A stretch of DNA of 64,000 bases from Pseudomonadota bacterium (GTDB taxonomy: Bacteria; Pseudomonadota; Alphaproteobacteria; Sphingomonadales; Sphingomonadaceae). Position 1 is the first letter of the stretch, and every line of letters begins with the position of its first letter. A program made the position numbers and the translations under genes. Below, piece by piece: positions 53,654-60,464 of the stretch. The notes under the pieces are model-generated. The model saw nothing but the letters and a program-made list of their open reading frames with translations, was not told where the DNA came from and did not search any database. The stretch spans positions 278,083-342,082 of the forward strand of contig JAEXAY010000005.1 in NCBI GenBank assembly GCA_023457895.1. Reading direction: 5' to 3'.

Positions 53654-53818
53654 CTATCGTTTGAATAAATTTTTGAGCACCCCGGCCAGTGCATTGCCTG
53701 CGGCACGGCCAATCTTGTCGCCGGCCGCGTGAGCCGAATAGCCGCTCCGGCGGCGACGGCGGCGCTTGGGTTTGGCGCCTTGTACGGCGCCCTTCAGCAT
53801 GTCTTGCAACAAGCTCAT
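53654..53818 (-). CDS. Small basic protein, 54 residues, between fabD and fabG
   Basis: A short frame with a near-perfect ribosome site (CAGGAGG, 6 bases before ATG). The product starts MSLLQDMLKGAVQGAKPK, has six Arg in a row at residues 19-24, then RSGYSAHAAGDKIG and an amphipathic tail ending LKNLFKR. It is highly basic (about 14 Lys/Arg) with no signal peptide. It fills the gap between fabD and fabG exactly (13 and 9 bases), so it should be co-transcribed. The family is not recognised. The ribosome site, fit and composition make it likely real. Confidence 0.65.
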   Translation of the reverse strand: MSLLQDMLKGAVQGAKPKRRRRRRSGYSAHAAGDKIGRAAGNALAGVLKNLFKR

Positions 53819-53831
53819 GGCTAACCTCCTG

Positions 53832-54767
53832 TCAAAATGCTTTCAGCACCGCTTCGATATCGTCCATCGTGACGATGCTTGTGGCATTGGCGTCCGGTAC
53901 CGAGCGCTTGACCATGGGGCCGAGCACCTTTCCGCCGAATTCCAGAAAATCGGTAACGCCGGCATCGAAGATGGCGATGACGCTTTCGCGCCAGCGCACA
54001 CGGCCCGTGACCTGTTCGACGAGGCGCGCGCGGATTTCGCCGGGGGCACTGATCGGGGCTGCCAGCACATTGGCGTAGACGGGGACAAACGGACCATTGA
54101 CCGCTGCTTCGCCCAGCGCCTTTTCCATCGCATCGGCGGCGGGTTGCATCAACGGACAGTGGAATGGCGCCGAAACTGGCAGCAGCACACCGCGCTTGAT
54201 GCCATAATCCTTGACCAGCGCGACCGCGCGTTCGATCGCTCCCTTGTGGCCGGAGATGACGACCTGTGACGGGTCGTTGTCATTGGCGACGGTGCACACC
54301 TCGCCTTCGGCGGCCGCATCGGCAAGCTTTTGCGCGCTTTCGATGTCTGCGCCGAGCAGCGCCGCCATCGCGCCCTCGCCCACCGGGACCGCCGCCTGCA
54401 TCGCCTGTCCGCGCAATTTCAGCAGCCTGGCGGTGGTCGCCAGGTCGATCGCGCCCGCGGCACACAAGGCGCTATACTCGCCGAGACTGTGCCCCGCGAC
54501 AAAATCCGCCTTGTCCGACAGGCGCAGCCCGCCTTCGCGTTCCAGCACGCGGAGCGTCGCGATCGCGTTCGCCATGATCGCGGGCTGCGCATTTTCAGTG
54601 AGGGTCAGCTGATCCTCCGGACCTTCCGCCATCAATGCCGACAATTTCTGCCCCAGAGCCTCATCGACCTCTTCGAACACCTCGCGGGCGACGGCGCTGG
54701 CATCGGCAAGCGCCTTGCCCATGCCGACCGCCTGGCTGCCTTGTCCGGGAAAAATGAATGCGCGCAT
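53832..54767 (-). CDS. fabD: Malonyl-CoA:ACP transacylase
   Basis: A 311-residue enzyme starting at 54767 (MRAFIFPGQGSQAVGMGK), with AGAGGA upstream. The nucleophile Ser is in FVAGHSLGEYSALCAAG, and the His partner lies in LLPVSAPFHCPLMQPA. It loads malonyl groups onto ACP. It heads the fab gene block and lies 13 bases after the LD-carboxypeptidase. Confidence 0.96.
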   Translation of the reverse strand: MRAFIFPGQGSQAVGMGKALADASAVAREVFEEVDEALGQKLSALMAEGPEDQLTLTENAQPAIMANAIATLRVLEREGGLRLSDKADFVAGHSLGEYSALCAAGAIDLATTARLLKLRGQAMQAAVPVGEGAMAALLGADIESAQKLADAAAEGEVCTVANDNDPSQVVISGHKGAIERAVALVKDYGIKRGVLLPVSAPFHCPLMQPAADAMEKALGEAAVNGPFVPVYANVLAAPISAPGEIRARLVEQVTGRVRWRESVIAIFDAGVTDFLEFGGKVLGPMVKRSVPDANATSIVTMDDIEAVLKAF

Positions 54768-54780
54768 ATGATCCTCTTGA

Positions 54781-55623
54781 TTATATCTGACGATAACGGC
54801 CGAACGGTACGATACGGTTGGTGGCACTATGCCCGATCATCGAGCTGCCGAGGACCGGGATACCGCTGCGGCGCGACCAATAGGCCATCATTTCGTCGAT
54901 GCCCATGCCGAAATCGGGTTCATTGGGTGGAATATCAGTAAACTGGCCGACACGGATGCCCTTGAGCCCGCGCATTTTCAGCCGCTCGGTCAGCTGGAAC
55001 ATCATCCGGTCGAGCCGGTACATTTGCTCGCCCACATCCTCCAGGAAAAGCACATGGCCTTCGACCTGCGGTTCCCATTTGGTGCCCATGATGCTGCACC
55101 AAACGGAAAGGTTGGCGGCGATGACCGGGGCGTTGGTATCCCGCACCGCCGGGTCGATATAGCTCCCATCATTGTCGACAAGAAAGCGCAGCGCCTGCTC
55201 GATGATCACCGGACCGACCTCCCGCCTGCCCACATCGACCGGCATTGGTCCCCATACGGGCCGCCCGATACCATGTCCGTAAAGCCCCGCCAGCGTCGCC
55301 GTCGCGTCGCTGTAGCCCATATAGGTCTTTTTGCGCGCTGCCTTGTTGAGATGGGGCAGGACATGTTCGAGCAGCCTCCCGGCGCCATAGCCTCCGCGCG
55401 CAAACCAGATCGCATCGAACGCGGGGTCATTGGCCATTTCGAGGAAAGCCCCGGCGCGCGCTTCGTCGGTTCCGGCGAAATGCCCGGCGCTGGTGAAACA
55501 TTGCGGGTGGAACACGATCTCGAGCGTGCCCAGCGGATAAATGCCGCCCGCGACCTGAATCACCTGTTCGGCACGGATCGGGTTCAGCGTGTTGCTGGTG
55601 CCGACCACCGCGATGCGTTTCAT
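54781..55623 (-). CDS. LD-carboxypeptidase (peptidase S66 family)
   Basis: A 280-residue cytoplasmic peptidase starting MKRIAVVGTSNTLNP. The S66 nucleophile Ser is in YMGYSDATATLAG after the typical WFARGGYGAGRLL; catalytic Glu and His are in LFLEDVGEQ and MIGHSATNRIVPFG. It trims the terminal D-Ala from recycled murein tetrapeptides. It is divergent from the Mpl-type ligase gene, which acts on the resulting tripeptide, so the pair forms a peptidoglycan-recycling unit. An ATG four codons upstream (MQGF) is an alternative start. Confidence 0.92.
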   Translation of the reverse strand: MKRIAVVGTSNTLNPIRAEQVIQVAGGIYPLGTLEIVFHPQCFTSAGHFAGTDEARAGAFLEMANDPAFDAIWFARGGYGAGRLLEHVLPHLNKAARKKTYMGYSDATATLAGLYGHGIGRPVWGPMPVDVGRREVGPVIIEQALRFLVDNDGSYIDPAVRDTNAPVIAANLSVWCSIMGTKWEPQVEGHVLFLEDVGEQMYRLDRMMFQLTERLKMRGLKGIRVGQFTDIPPNEPDFGMGIDEMMAYWSRRSGIPVLGSSMIGHSATNRIVPFGRYRQI

Positions 55624-55704
55624 GAACCCCTGCACTCCCGCTAACCTGCGGCCGAATTATATTGGCCGATTGCTTTTATGTCGCATCCCCAATAGCGGGA
55701 GGCC

Positions 55705-57093
55705 ATGACAGCAAGCAAATCCTATTTCTTTTGCGGCATCGGCGGTAGCGGGATGTTGCCGCTCGCCAGCATTCTCGCCGATCACGGCCATAAGGTCGCC
55801 GGATCCGACCGCTCGATGGATCAGGGGCGTCATAGCAGCAAGTTCGACTGGCTGACCGCGCGCGGCATGGCGCTTTTCCCCCAGGATGGCAGCGGCGTGA
55901 CCTCCAACGACCAGATATTGGTGGCATCCGCAGCCGTCGAAAAGACCGTGCCGGACGTTATGCGCGCAGAGGAACTGGGCTGCACGCGGATGACCCGTGC
56001 CGAACTGCTCTCGCAATTGTTCAACGCGACGCCGCAGAGCATCGCCATCGGCGGCACCAGCGGCAAATCGACCGTCACCGCGATGATAGGCTGGATTGCC
56101 CATGATCTCGGGCTCGATCCGACGATCATGAACGGCGCGGTGATGAAGAATTTTGCCGGTGCCGATGCACCTTTTGCCAGCGCGCGGGTCGGTAAGGGCG
56201 ACCTTTTCATCAGTGAAGTCGACGAAAGCGACCGCTCGATTGCGCTGTTCCGGCCCACCGTCGCAGTCATTAACAATATCAGCCACGACCACCGGCCGAT
56301 GGAAGAATTGCGCGAATTATTCGCTGATTTCGCCAGGGTCGCCAGGATCGGGGTTTACAATGCCGACGACCGCGAAACCGCGACGTTGCTAGATCCGCTC
56401 GGCCTTCCCGGCGCGATCCGTTTCGGAACGGACGAAACTGCCGATTTCCGCGCGATTGATATCATCGAGGAACCGCTGAGCGTGCGCTTTACATTGCTGG
56501 CGGGCGGTGAGCGTCATGACGTCATGTTACGCGTCCCCGGGCGGCATAATGTGGAAAATGCGCTGGCCGCCATTGCCGCGGCTCATGCCATCGGCGTCCC
56601 CGCCGGCGCGGCCGTGCGCGCCATCGCCGGCTATTCGGGCATCAAGCGGCGCTTTGAGGTGGTCGGCACGATCAACGACATCACGGTGATCGATGATTTC
56701 GGCCATAACCCGGAGAAGATCGCGGCCACGCTCAAGACGCTCAAGGCCTTCCCCGGCCGCCTGCTGCTGTTTTTCCAGCCGCATGGCTATGGCCCGTTGC
56801 GTGTCATGGGCGAGGAACTGACCGCGATGTTCCGGGAACTGCTCGGCCCCGACGACGTGCTGCTCTTCTCCGACCCCTGTTATTTCGGCGGCACGGTCGA
56901 CCGTTCGGTGGGATCGGAAGCGGTGATCGATCCGCTCAAGGCGGCCGGTTTCCATGCCGAACTCATCCCGACGCGCGAAGCCTGCGGCGACCGCCTGGTT
57001 GAACTCGCCCGGCCCGGCGATCGCATCGTCATCATGGGCGCGCGCGACGACAGCCTGCCGCTGTTCGCCGCCGAGGTATTGGGCAGGGTGTGA
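55705..57093 (+). CDS. mpl: Mur ligase family protein, Mpl type (murein tripeptide ligase)
   Basis: A 462-residue Mur ligase. The N-terminal Rossmann motif is YFFCGIGGSGMLPLA, the ATP-binding loop is AIGGTSGKSTVTAMIG, and NNISHDH and GRHNVENALAAIAAAH follow. MurC and Mpl share these; the divergent LD-carboxypeptidase and the absence of other mur genes favour Mpl, which joins UDP-MurNAc to recycled tripeptide. MurC-like activity cannot be excluded by reading alone. Confidence 0.85.
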   Translation: MTASKSYFFCGIGGSGMLPLASILADHGHKVAGSDRSMDQGRHSSKFDWLTARGMALFPQDGSGVTSNDQILVASAAVEKTVPDVMRAEELGCTRMTRAELLSQLFNATPQSIAIGGTSGKSTVTAMIGWIAHDLGLDPTIMNGAVMKNFAGADAPFASARVGKGDLFISEVDESDRSIALFRPTVAVINNISHDHRPMEELRELFADFARVARIGVYNADDRETATLLDPLGLPGAIRFGTDETADFRAIDIIEEPLSVRFTLLAGGERHDVMLRVPGRHNVENALAAIAAAHAIGVPAGAAVRAIAGYSGIKRRFEVVGTINDITVIDDFGHNPEKIAATLKTLKAFPGRLLLFFQPHGYGPLRVMGEELTAMFRELLGPDDVLLFSDPCYFGGTVDRSVGSEAVIDPLKAAGFHAELIPTREACGDRLVELARPGDRIVIMGARDDSLPLFAAEVLGRV

Positions 57094-57194
57094 AATCCGG
57101 CGCAAATCGCCGCTTCACGCTTGCTTTTCCGCGATGATCGACTAAGAGACCGCCTTCACTTGGCGCCCGGGATGATTCTCGCGCCGGTGATTGA

Positions 57195-57241
57195 ATACCC
57201 GAGACGACAGCCGGAGGGGTATCCGCATGGGGCGGAATACC
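57195..57241 (+). promoter_or_regulatory. Two mutually exclusive hairpins in the rpsF leader
   Basis: Hairpin one pairs ATACCC (57195-57200) with GGGTAT (57217-57222) and encloses an ACAGCCGGAG segment. Hairpin two pairs GGTATCCGC (57218-57226) with GCGGAATACC (57232-57241), one bulged A. They share 57218-57222, so only one can form. An rpsF leader hairpin bearing CCG is known to bind the S6:S18 complex in several bacteria; this may be a version of it. Confidence 0.45.
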
Positions 57242-57270
57242 AGCGATCGGCCAACATGAAAGAAGACGCC

Positions 57271-57690
57271 ATGCCGCTTTACGAGCATGTATTTCTCGCG
57301 CGTCAGGATCTGGCTCAGGCCCAGGTCGATGCGCTGGCGGAAGCCGCCACCAAGATCGTCGAAGACAATCAGGGCAAGGTCACCAAGACCGAAACCTGGG
57401 GCCTTCGCCAGCTTGCCTATAAAATCGCCAAGAACCGCAAGGCTCACTATGTGATGCTGCACATTGACGCTCCCGGCAACGTGGTTGCCGAACTCGAGCG
57501 CCAGACGCAGATCAACGAAGACGTCATCCGCTATGTCACCATCAAGGTTGACGAGCATGAAGCCGGTCCGTCGGTCATGATGCGCAAGAGCGATCGTGGC
57601 GAACGCGGTGATCGCGGCGCCCGTGGTGGCGATCGCGGTGAACGCGCGCCGCGCCGTGAACGCGAAGACCTCGACGCCAGCGCAGAATAA
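57271..57690 (+). CDS. rpsF: Ribosomal protein bS6
   Basis: A 139-residue protein starting at 57271 ([14 protein letters not shown]); an ATG at 57256 would add five residues. The S6 core spans residues 1-95 ([40 protein letters not shown]). It ends in an Arg/Gly/Asp-rich tail ([18 protein letters not shown]) of about 35 residues, as found in several alphaproteobacteria. S6 binds S18 in the small-subunit platform. First gene of rpsF-rpsR-rplI. Confidence 0.97.
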   Translation: MPLYEHVFLARQDLAQAQVDALAEAATKIVEDNQGKVTKTETWGLRQLAYKIAKNRKAHYVMLHIDAPGNVVAELERQTQINEDVIRYVTIKVDEHEAGPSVMMRKSDRGERGDRGARGGDRGERAPRREREDLDASAE

Positions 57691-57704
57691 GGAGACCTTG
57701 AACC

Positions 57705-57929
57705 ATGGCACGTCCGTTTTTCCGCCGTCGCAAGAGCTGCCCGTTCGCAGCCAAGGACGCCCCGAAGATCGACTATAAAGATGTCCGCCTGCTCCAGGGT
57801 TTCGTCTCTGAGCGCGGCAAGATCGTTCCCAGCCGCATCACCGCGGTTTCCGCCAAGAAGCAGCGCGAACTCGCCAAGGCGATCAAGCGCGCCCGTCATC
57901 TGGGCCTGCTTCCCTACGTTGTGAAGTAA
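57705..57929 (+). CDS. rpsR: Ribosomal protein bS18
   Basis: A 74-residue basic protein starting [14 protein letters not shown], with the S18 core ([40 protein letters not shown]). AAGGAG lies upstream of the ATG. It partners bS6 in the 30S platform. A single Cys in KSCPF is family-typical. Confidence 0.97.
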   Translation: MARPFFRRRKSCPFAAKDAPKIDYKDVRLLQGFVSERGKIVPSRITAVSAKKQRELAKAIKRARHLGLLPYVVK

Positions 57930-57941
57930 GGAGTAGCCACA

Positions 57942-58592
57942 ATGGAAATCATCCTTCTCGAGCGCGTTGAAAAGCTCGGCGGTATCGGCGATGTCGTCAC
58001 CGTCAAGAATGGCTATGCCCGCAACTTCCTGCTCCCCAACAAGAAGGCGCTGCGCGCCAACGAAGCGAACAAGAAGCTGTTTGAAGCCAACCGCGCCCAG
58101 ATCGAGGCCGACAACGCCAAGCGCCGCGACGAAGCGGCCGTTGCCGCCAAGAATGTAGACGGCCAGCAGGTCGTCCTCATCCGCCAGTCGTCGAACGCCG
58201 GCCACCTTTATGGTTCGGTTTCGGTGCGCGACATCGTGGAAGCGCTCCACGAAGCTGGCATCAAGGAAGTGACCAAGGCGATGGTCGTGCTCGAACGCCC
58301 GATCAAGACGCTCGGCCTGTTCGACGTCAAGGTTGCGCTGCACCCCGAAGTTCCGGCTACTGTCCAGATCAACGTCGCCCGTTCGCCCGAAGAAGCCGAC
58401 CTGCAGAAGGACGGCGTCGACGTGATGGCGCAGATGTTTGAAAAGGAAGAAACCGGTTTCGTCGAGGATTATGATCCGAACGCAGAACCGGGCGTCATCG
58501 CTGGCGAAGAAGCCGAGGAAGCCGCTCCGGCTGCCGAAGTACCTGCCGCCGACGAAGCGCCTGCTACCGACGAAGCGGACGCTGGCGAATAA
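57942..58592 (+). CDS. rplI: Ribosomal protein bL9 with long acidic C-terminal tail
   Basis: A 216-residue L9. The N-terminal domain has the standard LLERVEKLGGIGDVVTVKNG and NFLLPNKKALRA; the connecting helix is followed by the C-terminal domain (SVSVRDIVEALHEAGIKEV, LFDVKVALHPEVPATVQINV). The last 50 or so residues are Glu/Ala-rich (EEAEEAAPAAEVPAADEAP), making it longer than the usual 150. A terminator follows. Confidence 0.97.
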   Translation: MEIILLERVEKLGGIGDVVTVKNGYARNFLLPNKKALRANEANKKLFEANRAQIEADNAKRRDEAAVAAKNVDGQQVVLIRQSSNAGHLYGSVSVRDIVEALHEAGIKEVTKAMVVLERPIKTLGLFDVKVALHPEVPATVQINVARSPEEADLQKDGVDVMAQMFEKEETGFVEDYDPNAEPGVIAGEEAEEAAPAAEVPAADEAPATDEADAGE

Positions 58593-58619
58593 TCGCTTTC
58601 TTCGCAAAGCCGAGATAAC

Positions 58620-58652
58620 AAGGCCGCCGGAGCGATCCGGCGGCCTTTTTTT
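58620..58652 (+). terminator. Rho-independent terminator after rplI
   Basis: AAGGCCGCCGG pairs with CCGGCGGCCTT around the loop AGCGAT, followed by seven T. It ends the rpsF-rpsR-rplI transcript; on the other strand it could also serve the SMR gene whose stop is at 58663. Confidence 0.93.
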
Positions 58653-58662
58653 GCTGGCCGGA

Positions 58663-58983
58663 TCAGGCGGGGGACGACAGCTTCATCAACACCAGACCGC
58701 TCACGATCAGCACGGCTGCGAATATGCGCATCGGGGTAGCCAGTTCTCCCAGGATCGTGATCCCGACAATGAAGGCGCCGACCGCACCGATACCGGTCCA
58801 GATGGTATAGGCGGTCCCGAGCGGCAGCGACCGCATTGCCCAGGCGAGCAGAACGAAACTCGCGATCATGGCAACCAGCGTGACGACCGACGCGCCCGGC
58901 CGGGTGAAGCCTTCGGAAAGCTTCATCGCATAGGCCCAGACAATTTCGAAAATACCGGCAATGATGAGTGCAAACCAGGCCAT
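58663..58983 (-). CDS. SMR-family exporter, SugE/Gdx type
   Basis: A 106-residue protein with four membrane helices. Glu13 in AGIFEIVWAYAMK is the ion/substrate-binding Glu of small multidrug-resistance transporters; the following WAYAMKLSEGFTRPG fits the SugE/Gdx branch (guanidinium/H+ exchange) better than EmrE. LPLGTAYTIWTGIGAVGAF and GELATPMRIFAAVLIVSGLV are canonical. It needs a dual-topology dimer. No second SMR gene is adjacent. The leader holds a suggestive RNA structure (next entry). Confidence 0.88.
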   Translation of the reverse strand: MAWFALIIAGIFEIVWAYAMKLSEGFTRPGASVVTLVAMIASFVLLAWAMRSLPLGTAYTIWTGIGAVGAFIVGITILGELATPMRIFAAVLIVSGLVLMKLSSPA

Positions 58984-58984
58984 G

Positions 58985-59022
58985 GGCAGCTCCTTTCAAC
59001 CAAAGCTGCCGGGCCGTCCCGG
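58985..59022 (-). promoter_or_regulatory. Candidate RNA switch before the SugE-type gene (ACGG hairpin plus RBS-sequestering stem)
   Basis: On the coding strand, CCGGG-ACGG-CCCGG forms a perfect 5-base-pair hairpin whose ACGR tetraloop, flanked by G and C, matches a guanidine-II (mini-ykkC) stem-loop. Directly after it, GGCAGCT pairs with AGCTGCC around the AAGGAG ribosome site, sharing two bases with the first hairpin. That could couple ligand binding to release of the ribosome site. The known class has two ACGR hairpins; only one is seen here. Confidence 0.4.
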
Positions 59023-59092
59023 ACTTCTGCCCGTCAACAACGGGGGAGGACGTGGCCTCGCACGGCGGGATTAGTCTGCGGTGCCGCGGCGA

Positions 59093-59749
59093 TCAACCCC
59101 GCACACGCGCCATCATGAACCCGTCCCAACCCTTGACGCCAACGGTCTGGAGCGCGGTAGCTTCCAGCCGCGGATGATCGCGCAAGGCTTCGAACATCGA
59201 CCGGTTGCCCGCCGTGTGCGGGTCGGTCTTGGCGGGATCGGTCAGCGCCCCTGCCCGCACCACATTATCGACCAGGATGACTGTACCGGGCCGCGAAAGC
59301 GCCACGGCGCGCTCGAGATAGCGGGCGTTGTTGCGCTTGTCGGCGTCGATGAAGATGAAATCATATGGACCGGAGAGCGTTTCCAGCGTTTCAAGCGCCG
59401 GCCCGACATGGACGCGGACCGTCTCGGCCAGCCCCGCCTGCGCGATATTGCCGCACGCCACCGCTGCCGTTTCGGGGTCGACTTCCAGCGTCTCGAGCGT
59501 TCCGCCCGAAGGCAGGGCCCGCGCCATGCAGATCGCGGAATAGCCGCCCAGCGTGCCGATTTCGAGGATGCGTCGCGCGCCGGTGATCCGCACCAGCAAT
59601 TCAAGATAACGCCCGAGCAGGGGCGACACGTCGATCGCTTGCAGACCCGCTGCGCGATTGGCGCTTATCACCGCGTCAAGCAGCGCATCATGAGGCAGCA
59701 ACCTTTCTTCGAGATAGTGGTCGATTCCTGCCCAGTCGTCTGCCGCCAT
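59093..59749 (-). CDS. Class I SAM-dependent O-methyltransferase (family 3)
   Basis: A 218-residue protein. The SAM motif is RRILEIGTLGGYSAICMARAL, acidic motif TLEVDPETAAVA, and the metal/catalytic segment is YDFIFIDADKRNN with ILVDNVVRAGAL, typical of catechol/caffeoyl-CoA-like O-methyltransferases. Substrate is not predictable. Start is ATG at 59749; a TTG at 59755 overlapping the folE stop as TTGA is possible. Coupled with folE. Confidence 0.9.
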   Translation of the reverse strand: MAADDWAGIDHYLEERLLPHDALLDAVISANRAAGLQAIDVSPLLGRYLELLVRITGARRILEIGTLGGYSAICMARALPSGGTLETLEVDPETAAVACGNIAQAGLAETVRVHVGPALETLETLSGPYDFIFIDADKRNNARYLERAVALSRPGTVILVDNVVRAGALTDPAKTDPHTAGNRSMFEALRDHPRLEATALQTVGVKGWDGFMMARVRG

Positions 59750-59751
59750 GG

Positions 59752-60366
59752 TCAATAACCCATCAGGCTCAGCACTTCCTTGCGGCTCTTGTCATCTTCG
59801 AGGAAGCAGCCATGCAAACGGCTGGTGACCATGCCGACGCCTGGGGTGCGCACCCCGCGCGCGGTCATGCAGGCGTGCTGCGCCTCGATCACCACCGCGA
59901 CGCCATGCGGTTTCAGATTGTCCCAGATGCAGCCCGCGACTTCCGCGGTCAGCCGCTCCTGCACCTGCAAGCGGCGGGCAAAACCGTGGAGCACGCGCGC
60001 CAGCTTGGAAATGCCGACCACGCGGTCTTTCGGCATATAGGCGATCGAGGCCTTGCCGATGATCGGTGCCATATGATGTTCGCAATGCGACTGGAACGGA
60101 ATGTCCTTGAGCAGGACCAGTTCATCATAGCCGCCGACCTCTTCAAAGGTGCGTGCCAGATGGACCGCCGGGTCCTCGTCATAGCCCTGGCAATATTCCT
60201 TCCATGCGCGCGCCACCCGCTTGGGCGTATCGAGCAGGCCTTCGCGGGTCGGGTCATCGCCCGCCCATTTCAGCAAAACCCGGATGGCGTCCTGTACATC
60301 GCCGGGTACCGGCAGCTTGGCGGCTTCACGTTCTTCAAGCGCGGTCTGGATAAGATCCCCACCCAT
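59752..60366 (-). CDS. folE: GTP cyclohydrolase I
   Basis: A 204-residue enzyme. Zinc ligands lie in FQSHCEHHMAPIIGK and in QHACMTARGVRTPG; TPKRVARAWKEYCQGY and GISKLARVLHGFARRLQVQERLT are family-typical. It converts GTP to 7,8-dihydroneopterin triphosphate, the first step of folate (or biopterin) synthesis. It is followed directly by the O-methyltransferase. Confidence 0.96.
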   Translation of the reverse strand: MGGDLIQTALEEREAAKLPVPGDVQDAIRVLLKWAGDDPTREGLLDTPKRVARAWKEYCQGYDEDPAVHLARTFEEVGGYDELVLLKDIPFQSHCEHHMAPIIGKASIAYMPKDRVVGISKLARVLHGFARRLQVQERLTAEVAGCIWDNLKPHGVAVVIEAQHACMTARGVRTPGVGMVTSRLHGCFLEDDKSRKEVLSLMGY

Positions 60367-60408
60367 GCATCTGTCTCCATGATTTTTTACTTATGTCCAA
60401 AATAAAGA

Positions 60409-60446
60409 AAAGGCCGGGCTACACAAGGGCAGCCCGGCCTTTTTTA
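60409..60446 (-). terminator. Hairpin terminator between the TonB receptor and folE
   Basis: AGGCCGGGCT/AGCCCGGCCT ten-base stem with T-rich flanks on both strands (TTTCTTTATT on the - strand). It ends the receptor transcript and separates it from folE, whose promoter must lie in the 40 bases before 60366. Confidence 0.85.
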
Positions 60447-60464
60447 TGCTGTCAACGCGAACAG

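Noticed and set aside
59041..59100. Second ACGR hairpin to complete a guanidine-II riboswitch
   Set aside because: ACG-containing segments in this stretch (for example in GAGGCCACGTCCTC) do not give an ACGR loop closed by G-C pairs.
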